Shown here in pieces: positions 33,177 through 43,968 of a DNA stretch of 64,000 nt. This DNA comes from Adiantum capillus-veneris. Its lineage: Eukaryota; Streptophyta; Polypodiopsida; Polypodiales; Pteridaceae. The stretch is taken from NCBI GenBank assembly GCA_014529385.2, contig CM043963.1:97684412-97748411 (forward strand). The letters are read 5' to 3'. Every line of letters starts with the position of its first letter. The stretch's first letter is position 1. A program made the translations under genes and the position numbers. The notes beneath the pieces are model-generated. The model saw only the letters and a program-made list of their open reading frames with translations, was not told the DNA's origin and did no database searches.

Positions 33177-33745
33177 TGTAAAATTCCCATTTTGTAAATA
33201 TCCTCTCTCTAGGTGATGGTCACAAAGGCCCACCTAGAGATTCTCATCTTTTAATAACCTCCCAAAACAAAGCAAGGGTCAAGCACACTGGGCCCACCAC
33301 TTTCTTTGTCTCCCCGATTAAGCTTACCCTAATCACACCGGGATTACCATAATCCAAGCAGCTAGCACCTATAAATTGGCACTGAGAGGTCATTATCGGG
33401 GGGGGGGGGGGGGGGGGGGGGCAGTTCATGAGAAGTCAGCACTTGGTAGAGTGTAGTGGGAAGAGTTGACACTATCACCATCACGGGGAGGGGGCTTGTG
33501 TGTTGGGTTTGCCTTGGGAATTGCACCATGTGAAGATAGCCACATCCATCTCTCGACTCCAATGGTCGATGCATACGCGTATACGCGCTCTTGATAGCAA
33601 GCTTCACAATCATTGAGTCGTCTTAGAGAATGCACCAAGTAGTTTGCACCACCTCCTCTCCCTACCTCTCTACCACCACGGCGTGTCATTTGTAAATATT
33701 GCAGAAATAATTCTCCCTCAGACCCCCGAGGGTTTTCATCATTTG

Positions 33746-33799
<54 letters not shown>

Positions 33800-33958
33800 T
33801 GTAAGTTTGCGGTGTTCATATCATCGTGGTTTGCGTCCTAGCCGCTCAAAGCTAGGTGGTGCCCCCTGTTCGCTTTACTGTGACAGGCTCGAGGCGCGCC
33901 ATTCGGCCCCCGGCGTTTTAGAGGCCGTCGAGGTTCGGGGTTCGCTTTGTTCCCGTCA
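33177..33958 (+). repeat. 5' LTR of the second Gypsy element (outer end approximate)
   Basis: It ends CCGTCA two bases before the primer site. A TATA box (CTATAAATTGG) lies at 33369-33379. A G run (33398-33421) and a CT array (33751-33795) expanded inside it. TG at 33177 is a possible start but cannot be confirmed without a partner LTR. Confidence 0.45.
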
Positions 33959-33960
33959 TT

Positions 33961-33977
33961 TGGTGCCCCCACGGAGG
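33961..33977 (+). promoter_or_regulatory. Primer binding site of the second Gypsy element
   Basis: TGGTGCCCCCACGGAGG, one base different from the site at 11114-11130 on the other strand. Confidence 0.65.
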
Positions 33978-34033
33978 AGGGCTTTCTAAGACCCTTCGGT
34001 TTACAATGCTGAAAGTGATGCCCACTATCAATC

Positions 34034-34447
34034 ATGGACAAATGGCTGAAGGAATTTTCTAACTGGAGGACGGAAGAAGAGGAGACGAAGGAGGCACTAG
34101 CCGCCTTCATTGAAGTACTAATGCTAGGTTGCAGTGTCGTCAGCATTCAAGAGGTAAATTCTCCATCTCGTGTTGCTCGTTCTAACCATAAATTTAGAGC
34201 ATCAGGTGGGAGGTAGGGGAAGTGCCATCACTGTTGTCAACCAAGACACACTGTCAATGAGTGCTAGCCAACGAAGGCAGCGAAAGGGCTAAAATCGTCT
34301 GCATTGACATTCATCGTAAAGAAGTCATTCACATCAAAGAAGGAAAGAAAACGGTGAGGCCTCTTTTCCCTAAAGAAACTGCAGTCAAAGTTATAACTCC
34401 AAAGTGGCCTAAAGGGGCTGTTGGAGCCACAGGTAAGGAGAAGTTAA
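34034..34447 (+). pseudogene. Gypsy-associated leader ORF with a CCHC knuckle
   Basis: The frame from ATG 34034 is acidic and charged (KWLKEFSNWRTEEEE). After a stop it reads CHHCCQPRHTVNEC near 34221-34265, which has the exact C-x2-C-x4-H-x4-C spacing of a zinc knuckle. A knuckle ahead of the capsid region is unusual; normally it follows it. The tail is lysine-rich. I cannot name the protein. Confidence 0.45.
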
Positions 34448-34462
34448 GCTAGTCTGAAACAC

Positions 34463-35010
34463 ATGACCCCGAAAGGAGAAGCATCTAGCCAAGCAAGTGC
34501 TTCAAGCTCAGAAAGCCGGGTTGTACCCAGCTTGCCAAAGAGGAAGTCATCCAAAGCTAAGCGGCGGAAGGTCGCCTACCGATTTGCACGACGCATGCGA
34601 GTGCTACCAATCCACTTTGACAATCCTGAAGAAGAAGTGGTAAGAAGATTCCCATGTCCTAGGGAAGAGTGGTTCGGCTACTGCTCTCGCTGTTTTGGAA
34701 GACGGGTAGAGGATCTTCCTCCTCTCCCTGTACAACTTATCCTGAAGAAGCTCTCTACCACGGGTGAAACCCAGTGGGCTGGTGACGAGTTGCAACTGAA
34801 TGGAGTAGAATTCATGTAACATGCCAACTACGGAAATTACCTACAATTGCTACTAGCCAAGAGACTGGGAGTGGTCAGACGCGTCGCCATCACCCCGTAC
34901 GTGCTGAGCGACGAAGGAAAGGTAGAGACCATGAAAGGCGACGACCTCTTGTGGATGTGCCGACTCATCAACACTGGCATGGTAAGAGTATAAGTAAGTA
35001 TCCCACCCTC
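34463..35010 (+). pseudogene. Unrecognised ORF inside the second Gypsy element
   Basis: Open for 118 codons, then a TAA at about 34819, after which the same frame goes on to about 34990 (LAKRLGVVRRVAITPYVL). The N-terminus is Ser/Lys-rich, followed by RRFPCPREEWFGYCSRCFG, which has paired Cys. It lies between the primer site and gag, so it could be an extra gene of the element. I do not recognise a family. Confidence 0.4.
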
Positions 35011-35332
35011 TGTGCATGATGGAAAATGAGTCGACGGAATTCCCGTTCAGATTCCTGCATCATATGCATGTGAATAACTATGTAGATAGGAAAGTCTTCT
35101 ACCAACAGAAGATCGTATACCTATTCGGTGCGGCGCTACTAGGAGAAATTCTCAATTCCCCAAACCTTATCATTCTCCCCATATTGGATTACCATCATTC
35201 CTTTAATGTTTCTATCTTTATCTTGTTTTAACCTATCCACCCACCCCTGTAAAAAGCCGCTATGAGCCGCTACTGTTGTTAATGTATATATATAAAAAAA
35301 AGGTTTGTAATTTCTTGAGTCACTACCATGGC

Positions 35333-36072
35333 AAGTGTTTCTTTCCCCATGTGCAGTGGAAAGAAGGGAGAAGATCTCACCACCAACGTTTTGGATGATT
35401 TCGACATTGCTTGTGTCATCTCCAACAAAGATGATGACGCTTCATGACTTAGAATTTTTCCTCTACTGATGAAAGTAGAGGCCAAGTCCTGGTATAATGC
35501 ATTTCCCCAGGCTACCAAGAATGCATGGGATGTGTTAAGGGCTGCTTTTGTAAAGAGGTTTGGTGGAGGTACAACCTCGGATAAGCTATGGCAGCTACTG
35601 ACAGAATTAAAGCAGGGAGGTCTGCTGGAGTATGCCACCTACAAGTCCAAATTTGTGGACTTATGAATGGGTTTTCTCACTGGAGGAAGGCGAAGGAGCG
35701 CCTAATTTCCTAAATAAGAACCGTTTCATTGCTAGTCTATGGTCGCCGCTTAGAGAGAAGGTGAAGGGAAGGTTTCCTGCAACATATGAGTTGGCAGTCG
35801 AAGTAGCCCGCCTTAAAGACAAGAAGCTGCGCATGCAAGCAAGAGTAAACGAGGCAGAGGAAACAAGCTCGGCTCAACCAACCCCAGTGACTGCAACAGC
35901 CAATCATAGAGTCCAACCGCAAGAGGCATCAGAAGAGCAGCAAGACTTGCTGAGTCGCATCACCACCCAACTAGAGAGTTTATTTGTGCATTTGGTGCAG
36001 CAAGGGCATGAATCTGTCAGGAATCCAGAACAAGGAAGAGGACAACAAAGGCAGAACCAAGAGTATCACTGA
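35333..36072 (+). pseudogene. Second Gypsy element: gag
   Basis: VEAKSWYNAFPQATKNAWDV, AAFVKRFGGG and YATYKSKFVDL match the Retrotrans_gag capsid pattern. A frameshift at about 35665 moves to the frame with FIASLWSPLREKVKGRF and YELAVEVARLKDKKL, ending in a Gln-rich tail. An ATG at 35328 precedes it. Role: particle formation. There are at least two lesions. Confidence 0.75.
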
Positions 36073-36126
36073 TGAGTATGGCTGATGAGTGACTCTTGAT
36101 GCTCCAAACACATACTGGTTATTAGC

Positions 36127-36830
36127 TTGGAGGCTAAAGGGAAGGGAAAGGTAGAAGAATTAGTTCGAGAGAAGCACAAAGGGAAAGCGAAGGTAGAAGA
36201 AGTGGATGCTATGGGAGTGAAGCGTGCCAGGCACGAGGAAGCATCTCAAAGAGAAGAAAAGATGAAAGGGAAGACCGAGTCTAGCAAGCAAGCAGCTAAA
36301 CCGACATCGTGGCCTTCTCATTAGGTGAGTATGCAAAATCCTATGACTTAGTTCAGGATGTGTTAATGTAGGGCCCGAAGATAAATTGGCCCCAATTAAT
36401 CCACCTTGCACCAAGGATCAGGAGGCAATGGACAAAAATGGTAAGTACCAGGAAATCAAGGCCCAGGATAGTTGGGGCTATCTCTGGATGGTATCTCGAC
36501 GACATCCTACCAACCATGGACGCTCACATCAAGGGGCAAAAAATCTCAAACGTCTACATAGATGGTGGCGTGCAAATATGCGTCATGAGTGAGAAGATGA
36601 TGCACCATCTAGGTCTAGAGGTAAGTAGGCCGACACCCTGCCGAGCCAAGATGGCAAACAATGTAAGAGTGAAATGCGTAGGCATTGTAAATGCGGTCAA
36701 AGTAAAAGCATTCAATACAGAAGTAGAGTTAGACATCTTCGTCATGCCACACAAGGGGGAGGGCTACCCCATCATTCTTGGGAGGACTTGGCTTATGGCT
36801 ATGGAAGCTAAAAAAGACTAGAGCACCGGA
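36127..36830 (+). pseudogene. Second Gypsy element: gag-protease linker and aspartic protease
   Basis: A lysine/glutamate-rich linker (36127-36324) precedes a protease with VYIDGGVQICVMSE (active-site DGG), then YPIILGRTWLMAMEAKKD, the ILGR motif. A frame change separates linker and protease, and a TAG follows at about 36819. The layout parallels 8926-9768. Confidence 0.75.
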
Positions 36831-38127
36831 ATGATTCAGATGAAGGACGCTAAAGGGAAGTCCATATTCTACGACATGAGGACTGGAAAGCAGCACAACA
36901 TGATCTTGGAGGCTTCAGAAGATGAGTCCACCAGCGACTATTCGTCTACCTCAGGAGAAGAGACTACCACCACCGACGGAAGTGACAATAGCATCGAGGT
37001 GATGGGGTTCATTCTTAAAGACCCAAAAAGATTGACACAATCATAAACACCCCCGGCGAACCAAGAGGAATCATCAAGTATGCAGTCCGTGGAGGATGTA
37101 GGTAAGTTACAAAAAATGCTCTCAAATGAGTTAACAAATGAAGAAAGGAAGGAGTACGTCTCCATGCTAGGTAACTTCACTACTTTGTTCATTGATGGCT
37201 ATGATAAGATCATAGGAATTGCAGTAGTGCAACACCACATAAAACTCAAGGAAGGCAGTAAACCCGTAGTACAAAAGCTCAGAAGACTTGGAGTAATCCA
37301 ACAAGAGGTACTACTTAAAGAAGTGAGAAGTTTGCTACAAGCAGGTTTCATCTACCCTGTCGAAGACTCAGAATGGGTCTCCCCAGTAGTAGTCACACAA
37401 AAAAAAAGGGTAAGTGGAGAATCTGTGTGGATTATAAACCTCTCAATGTAGCCACGAAGAGGGATCACTTTCCCCTCCCATTCCAGGATGAAATACTCAA
37501 TGAAGTGGCAGGTCACGAATGATACACAGTGTGTGATGGCTACTTAGGATACTTCCAAATTAGCATTGCGGAGGAAGATCAAAAGAAGACAACCTTCATC
37601 AGACCTTGGGGATGCTTTGCCTACAGAGTGATGCCCTTTGGCCTCACTAACGCCTCGGCCACATTTCAACGCTATGTGACCTTTGTTTTCCAACACTACT
37701 TTGGAACATCGATACGGGTTTTCATCTATAGCTCATGAGCCCTTCATTTAAGCAAAGTCTATGATGGATTAACCAAGCTACAAACCTTGGGTGGCCAGCT
37801 CAACGTGGATAAGTGTCACATTGGTGAAAGCAAAGTCACTCTCCTTGGCCATGTAATTTCAACAAAAGGGATCGAGGCTGACCCTAGCAAGATTCAAGCC
37901 CTGGTATCTTTGTCGTCACCCACCACCGCTAAGCAGCTGGTTTCTTTCCTTCAGAAGGTAAGATACTTAAGCAGGTTCATTCACTTGCTATCTCAAGTGG
38001 TCCTTCCCCTACAACAACTCACCCAGAGGGATGTATTCTCATGGAGTGAAGAGAATGAGCAGCAGTTTACTAAGGTAAAGCAAATCCTAGCTAAGCTTCC
38101 CACCATTTCACCTCCTAAGTGGGACTA
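36831..38127 (+). pseudogene. Second Gypsy element: reverse transcriptase with deleted catalytic box
   Basis: RT motifs in order: VVQKLRRLGVIQQEVLLKEV, SEWVSPVVVTQKK, CDGYLGYFQI, RPWGCFAYRVMPFGLTNASA, then VFIYSS, then GQLNVDKCHIGESKVTLLGH, ending FSWSEENEQQF. At about 37717-37738 VFI is joined directly to YSS followed by TGA. Related RTs have five further residues there, including both catalytic Asp, so about 15 bp is missing. Stops and frameshifts at 37046, 37450 and 37520 add to the damage. Confidence 0.85.
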
Positions 38128-38385
38128 GCCATTTTATGCGGACCCTAGTGTGGGAAGTAATACACTCGGAGCCGTGCTAATGCAAAAGGACCCCAAAACT
38201 TCTTTCATGTGTCCTATTTACTTCTCTAGTCGTGTCATGACCCCGTCAGAAAAGGGATTTACCGAAGTAGAACACATGGTTCTGGCACTAATGTTTGCTA
38301 CCACAAAGTTCCGCTCCTATCTTCTGCCTAGACCCTTTGTAATCCTAACAATGGAAGAAGTTTTCCCATATGTAATGCGACACAG
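38128..38385 (+). pseudogene. Second Gypsy element: RNase H, truncated at a Copia junction
   Basis: FYADPSVGSNTLGAVLMQKD, PIYFSSRVMTPSEKGFTEVE and FRSYLLPRPFVILT are the RNase H domain following RT. The frame stays Gypsy-like to FPYVM and then turns into the reverse strand of a Copia protease, placing the junction at about 38370-38385. Integrase and the 3' LTR are absent. Confidence 0.8.
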
Positions 38386-39489
38386 TAGCACCACTATTGA
38401 AATACCACACATGTGAATCTGCAACAACTGACATGCATGCATCATGGACAGCAGGATTGTAAGTGCACTCTGTACTAAAAGCCCATTCTGCATCAACATC
38501 AGCATCACAGTCTCCTTTCAAAGAAGACTCAACAATGGTTGCATTTGTAGTGGAACCAGCATTTGCAGTGGAACCACCCTCTTTCTTCTTAGCCTCTTTG
38601 GCCTTCAACTTAGGACACTGCTTGATCAAGTGATCATTAGCTTTACAATAATGGCAACGCATCTTCTTTTTGCCCTTATCACCAGAATTTCCAGACGAAT
38701 TGCTGCCAGTAGAAGTATTAGAAATAGAAGTTTTGCCACTCGCAGCAGAACCATAAGAAGTGGTTGCATTGCTGTTACCACCCTTTCTTTGAGAAGCAGT
38801 AAAAGCCTGTTCAACTGCACGCTTCCTAGTCCTGTTTTTCTTGGAAAGTGACTCTTGCAACATCAATGTGCATAATGTATCAAACTTGAAAACTTCAGGA
38901 TTTCCTTGGGTCATAAGTCTTCAAGTACTAGCAAAAGTCTGGTAAGAATCTGGTAAGGCATAAAGAACAATTTGCATAAGGAAACTGTCTGAAATGACTT
39001 CGCCTGCAGAAACAAGTTGCTCATTGATATCCTTGACACTAGCAAGGAAAGCGTCCATATCATCTTCGTCATGCATAATGTTTGATTCCAGCTCTTTATG
39101 CAGCAAAGCAATTTTAGCTTCATTGCGGCTTGCATAAAGACCTGCTAGAATATCCCAAGCTGTTTTGCAAGTTTCATTGAACGAATGTGAGGAGTAATGG
39201 TGCACTTCACAAACAACACAATCAACGCATGAGTCTGTGCATCCTTTATATCCCAACGAGCTTGTTCTGTCGTAGGCAAAACAACTCTAATAGTAGCAAG
39301 ACTTGCAACATCCTCAACATCGCCTACCTCCTCAAAAACAAGACGTACATCAATGCCCTGCACAATATTCCAAATGCCCTTTGACACAAGAACATGTTGC
39401 AACATGTAAGCCCACATAGGGTAATCGTCCCCATCCAATCTATCCTCAGCAGCAAACATCTTGAACATATTTGTGTTGTTGTCAGCCAT
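38376..39489 (-). pseudogene. Copia gag with zinc knuckle and start of protease, truncated
   Basis: The minus-strand start MADNNTNMFKMFAAEDRLDG is followed by a UBN2-type gag (ARWDIKDAQTHALIVL, TAWDILAGLYASRNEA, DINEQLVSAGEVISD). Next come a Ser/Gly-rich linker, the knuckle CHYCKANDHLIKQC, and the protease active site WYFNSGATVSH. There the sequence stops at the junction with the Gypsy RNase H. The active site reads NSG rather than DSG, so Asp has been lost. Frameshifts lie at about 39170 and 38920. It belongs with the primer site and LTR immediately to the right. Confidence 0.8.
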
Positions 39490-39797
39490 GGAAAATGTTT
39501 GCACTTGATGTAAAAACTGCCCAAAATGAGGACAAACTGAGTGAGACCAGCACGTGCTATATAGCACAAATAGCAGACTATATTGGACATGTTATGCAGT
39601 AATTGGGCCTGACAGAAAATCTGCACAAAATGACGAAATTGCATGTGCAGACCTGGCTGTAGTGGAAACGGAGGTCGAAATGAGCCCAAATTAAAAATCT
39701 GAGCAGACCTACAAACGCTCGCCAAAGCTCACAGAAATTGGAGAAAGTGAGCAGGCGGGTGTTGGAGCTGCTGGCGACTAAGCCTGGAGGACGCAAC

Positions 39798-39811
39798 CTG
39801 CTCTAATACGA
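39798..39811 (-). promoter_or_regulatory. Copia primer binding site, tRNA-iMet type, degenerate
   Basis: On the minus strand, directly inside the LTR end CCAACA, the sequence reads ATTCGTATTAGAGCAGG, related to TGGTATCAGAGCAGG. Confidence 0.6.
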
Positions 39812-39813
39812 AT

Positions 39814-40040
39814 TGTTGGAATTAGGGTTGCAGAGAAACGCACACAGCTTGGAGAAGATGAAGGAAGCTCAAGGCACACAACTGAGAGTGTATTACTTAG
39901 TGTGCAATGGAAAGATAAATAGCCCTAGAGTGATGGGCATATATACAATGCACGGGGGAAAAAAAATCCTAAAGAGGGAAAAAATGCCCCGGTGGTCCTA
40001 GTGTGTTCACACACATCACTACCACATGTATATGGTAACA
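39814..40040 (-). repeat. 5' LTR of the truncated Copia element (227 bp)
   Basis: On the minus strand it starts TGTTACC and ends CCAACA, with TATATATGCCC and GCTATTTATC as TATA candidates and a pyrimidine-rich end. The left part resembles the LTR at 56387-56662. To its right lies a different Gypsy gag, which it appears to have interrupted. Confidence 0.65.
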
Positions 40041-40885
40041 TCATCATCTTCACTTTCCACACTAGTGCTGAAACTTTCACATTCATCTACCATGTCCTTG
40101 CCATTTTGCACCATAGGCATGTGTATGGTCTTCAAAGTTGCTTCACATACTTAATTTGCATCGACTTTGTACATATGGGCATCCACACGTGTCTCCAAAC
40201 TGTCATCCTTGCCAGCATGAGCATCTACAATTATGACATTATGCACATAAAGGTCATCCACACTATCCATACCACGTATTGACAAAGGGCACTTCATGCC
40301 TGTAGCAACACACAACTTTCTCTCCTTTTGTAGCGGTATCTTTAATGCTTCACGCATGGAATTGGACTCTTTCTCTTGCACTTTCACTTTAAGGACTGAT
40401 CGTAATAAACTTATGAATACTTGTACTCTTTGGCTATTTGTAAAACTATAATAGAAATCCTCCTTAGACATGACTTCCACATGCAATAGAGCATCTTTCC
40501 AAACTCTCCAAGCATCATCAAATCTTGACCAAAATTCTGCAACAGACTTGTGCTCTTGCATAAACAAACTAGTGACCTGTTTCCATGCATCTTGGTGAGG
40601 GGTCACCTTCTTGAACTGCTTCAAAAAGAATCTCTTAAACATGTCCCGATTGCCCTTCTCATCTAGTGCCAAGATCTCATACCAATTGTTTGCATTCCCT
40701 CTGACCACTAGATTGATGCCTGTAAGCTTTTGCACCTCACTTGGAACTCCACAACATAAACATGTCAAATCAAACTCATATGATGCAACCCAATTCTCTG
40801 CATCCTCGTAACTTGTGAAAAAAGATGGTTGGAATGGCACCACCATCTTGAAATTTCCTTCAACATGCAAAATTGCATACATCAC
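40041..40885 (-). pseudogene. Third Gypsy element: gag
   Basis: A 244-codon minus-strand frame with NLVVRGNANNWYEIL, MFKRFFLKQFKKVTPHQDAW and KSVAEFWSRFDDAWRVWKD, the Retrotrans_gag pattern. It ends close to the Copia LTR, so the knuckle, protease and pol are missing. The open frame is long for this window, so this copy may be younger. The primer site and LTR to the right complete its 5' end. Confidence 0.75.
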
Positions 40886-40930
40886 TGCTCAAAATTCCAA
40901 ATTCTGGTTGCACAACCTGAAATTTTCGCA

Positions 40931-40953
40931 TCCCTAGTGGGATCGCCAAAGGA
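40931..40953 (-). promoter_or_regulatory. Primer binding site of the third Gypsy element
   Basis: The minus strand reads TTTGGCGATCCCACTAGGGA just after LTR end CCCCATCA. The tRNA cannot be named by eye. Confidence 0.5.
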
Positions 40954-41789
40954 TGATGGGGCAAAAGATGTCGTGCGCACACTCACACACCCAGACAACT
41001 CAACACCACACAAGCATTTAATTAGATTCTAACCCACACACATCACCACTCAAGATCTCAACAAAAATACTACCCAGAAGCTCAATTCAAACTCCAAACA
41101 CCTCGACCTAGAAGCCCTTGCCTGCCTGCTCGCAACAGACACTACAAGGTGAGTCGAGTTGATCACCGCTTGAAATCACACATGATGGTGACCAAAATGT
41201 ACAAGAAGAACCATCAAAAACTCCAGCCACAAAATTCCTCTCTCAAACCATTGCAAAACCTTCACCTAACTTCACTCTGTTGGACTCTTTGGAGTAGCGC
41301 CAACCCTAATGGCACTGATACAAGATCACATAATCTTGCAAAAAGCCGCACCTTATTCCCTCAATTCCTCACACATACACACGTCCATGGAAACCTGAGA
41401 ACTTCCATAGAATCTCCCCAAGTGGAAAATTGAAGAGAGAAAGCTCTCATTCACTCCTCCACACACTCGAAAACAGGACACGAACGCGACGGGACTACAC
41501 TAGACCACCTGTAGGAACCCTGCTTCCTCCCCCACAGAGGGGTGAAAGTGCTGATATTCAAATTTATAAGTCCTCCCTCAGACTCAACACTTACACCACC
41601 ATGACTGATGTGGCAATTTGAAGCCTTTCCACACCTTTTTTGGCCAATTTTGACCCTCGACGGGCATTTTTCGTGAAAAAAACCCCAAACAGACACCAAA
41701 TTTTTTATGCTTGATCCTTCATACCCAAAACACTTTGCTACATCCCCACATTCCATTTTTGACCACTTCTAGGGGCAGTGCACGCATCA
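40954..41789 (-). repeat. 5' LTR of the third Gypsy element (836 bp)
   Basis: The plus strand starts TGATGGGG and ends GCATCA, giving matching TGATG/CATCA termini. A minus-strand TATA box (CTTATAAATT) lies at 41561-41570, in the right half as expected for the U3/R part of a minus-strand LTR. Confidence 0.6.
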
Positions 41790-41929
41790 TCGCAGATCAG
41801 GCACCGCGAAGAGACAGTTACCGCATGTGCCAAACTTCCCAGGGGGTCAAGGGTGTCCACATCTCCCACTTGCATTATTTACATTCAAGAAAGCTAAAAT
41901 ACATTTCCTAAATCCAAAAGAATACACTT

Positions 41930-42104
41930 GGGATCACATCCAAGTCTTTGATACCGTGTCCAAGCACGTGTGTATGCCCGACTATCGGCACCCGACATGA
42001 CTATTTGACACATACTAGGGATCACATCCAAGTCTTTGATACCCTGTCCAAGCACGTGTGTATGCCCGACTATCGGCACCCGACATGACTATTTGACACA
42101 TATA
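41930..42104 (+). repeat. Tandem duplication, 88-bp period, two copies
   Basis: Copies at 41930-42017 and 42018-42104 (GGGATCACATCCAAGTC...TATTTGACACATA) are nearly identical; I see one internal substitution. Confidence 0.92.
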
Positions 42105-43149
42105 CATCGTTTTCCATACTTGAAACCGAATATCACATTAGAAAACCTTCCAAATGCATGTAAAAACCTCTTTATATAGACATTTCCATGCATATACCCA
42201 CTACCATGTACATACAAAAAGTGGTTTATCAACGTTATTCTTGTCGCCACCATTGAAAACAATTTGGATTGCATTTCAATTTGATTGAGCTTTGTCTTCT
42301 ATGAATCCAAAGAAGTTAGCTCTTTCATGCCCATGTGATATCATTAACTCATTTAGGCACTCCCAAAACAAACATTGAGATTCCATATCTTCCTCCTCCA
42401 TTTCACAAGTTGCAATAGTGAGAAGGTCCTGCATGTTGCAAAAGAACTGTCAAAGAATGTGTCATGTGCGACCTACATTGCTACCAAGGTTACCCACATA
42501 CCTTAGATCATAGACATGACATGCCATCGTGACCCAGTCATTCACACGTTTAGTGTGATTGAAATAAATCCATGCAAGTTCGAAGATCGTTGTCCACATC
42601 TTGTCTCATTCGGTTCACCAACAAGTCCACATCAAATGTTGGACCTACTATGGACATTTTGAATACATAGCATTTCTCTCCTTCCTTACCTTGATCAAAG
42701 AACCTGCTATCATGGAAAAAATCATATGTGTAGTCTCACTTGAGCTTAAGGAGTGTGTCAATGCCAAAAGACTCTTTGCCACCACCTCTTTGTGAAACAG
42801 ACACTGACCTTCGAAACCTACCAAGCTCGCAATGTTAGGACTAAATATACACAAGAAATGAGTTTTGCATTGAAAAACGAATAACGGAAAATGCACATGC
42901 CAATTAACTTGCACTAAGAGTCCCAACTCTTCTGCTATTGCAAATAGTTGTTGCTCACCTAAACTTCCATCCTTAGTGTTGCTATGAAGAAGTGTACAAG
43001 AAGATTAATAAAGATTAAGATCAATTAAGTAAAATAATGTATTATCATCACTTCACACTTGTTTATATACCCACATATAATAAACTAGCTGTTGATATTT
43101 TCAAACTATAAAAACAAAATTAGCTTTTAAAGAAATGAAAATTTATAAA
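42105..43149. other. Gene-free stretch
   Basis: AT-rich; short open frames on both strands near 42600-42930 carry no motif. Confidence 0.5.
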
Positions 43150-43890
43150 ATATATTGCCACATAGACCCATGTGACCAATGGCCACCAAGGCCTGTGTGA
43201 CCCATGGACACGCATGGCTATGGGCCACAAAGGCCAGCGTGGCCACGGTGCATGACCATGGTCCAGGGCCATGGCCATGTGTTGTGGAGCCAGGCATAAG
43301 CCATGGTTACACGCCATGGCCAGGGGCCATGGCCATGGACCATTGGCCTGGGCTACATGGCCCGCACCACATGTAGTGTCGACAGCCAGTGGTACATTTG
43401 GTCGCCTACGTGGCCACCTCAATGTCCACCTGGGTGGCCAATTGTACCTTCGACCACTGATGATACATGTGGCATGGGCCACATGGCCCCAGAGCCATGG
43501 TGGCCACTAGAGCCATGCAGGCCATGGCCCTGCGCAACATGGCCACGAGGGCCATGGTGTCCACGATGGCCATGGATAGATGTGGCCCGTGTGGCCACGT
43601 TTAGCCATGTCCTGCATGGTCGCCCACCTGCCATGTGTACCGTCAATCATGGCCGATGTGCTGTTCAAGTAGGCCTCGATGTGTACCGTCAACCACCAAC
43701 AATACACGTGGTGGATGTCTATGCGGACACCTCATCGGCCACATGGGCGGCCATGTGTATCATCATTTGCCAACGATACACGTGGTGGGTGCCATAGGGC
43801 CTAGGCTAGGGCTACGCAACCACCGCCCACACGCCATGAATGGTGGCCACATGCCATTCATGGAATGTGGCCCACACGCATGCATGTACA
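43150..43890. repeat. Decayed repeat island rich in CATGGCC/GGCCATG words
   Basis: The words CCATGG, GGCCATG and CATGGCC recur at very high density. A unit like GTGTACCGTCAACCACCAACAATACACGTGGTGG recurs in four or more diverged forms near 43445, 43635, 43680 and 43755. Both strands stay open over 100 codons because of this, not because of a gene. Confidence 0.75.
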
Positions 43891-43899
43891 CACACAACC

Positions 43900-43917
43900 A
43901 AACACACACACACACAC

Positions 43918-43967
<50 letters not shown>
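43900..43967 (+). repeat. (AC)n array at the left edge of the Penelope-like element
   Basis: CA repeats, interrupted at the left, end 1-3 bases before the terminal repeat starts (TTGTATTACCTAAGG). Confidence 0.9.

Positions 43968-43968
<1 letters not shown>

Noticed and set aside
36065..36100. Possible hammerhead core (CTGATGAGT, twice) in the second Gypsy element
   Set aside because: No CGAAA and no closing stems; it is a short direct repeat.
43120..43800. Protein-coding gene in the CATGG-rich island (frames of 75-164 codons on both strands)
   Set aside because: Frames are open on both strands because of the repeated words; no motif or consistent start.
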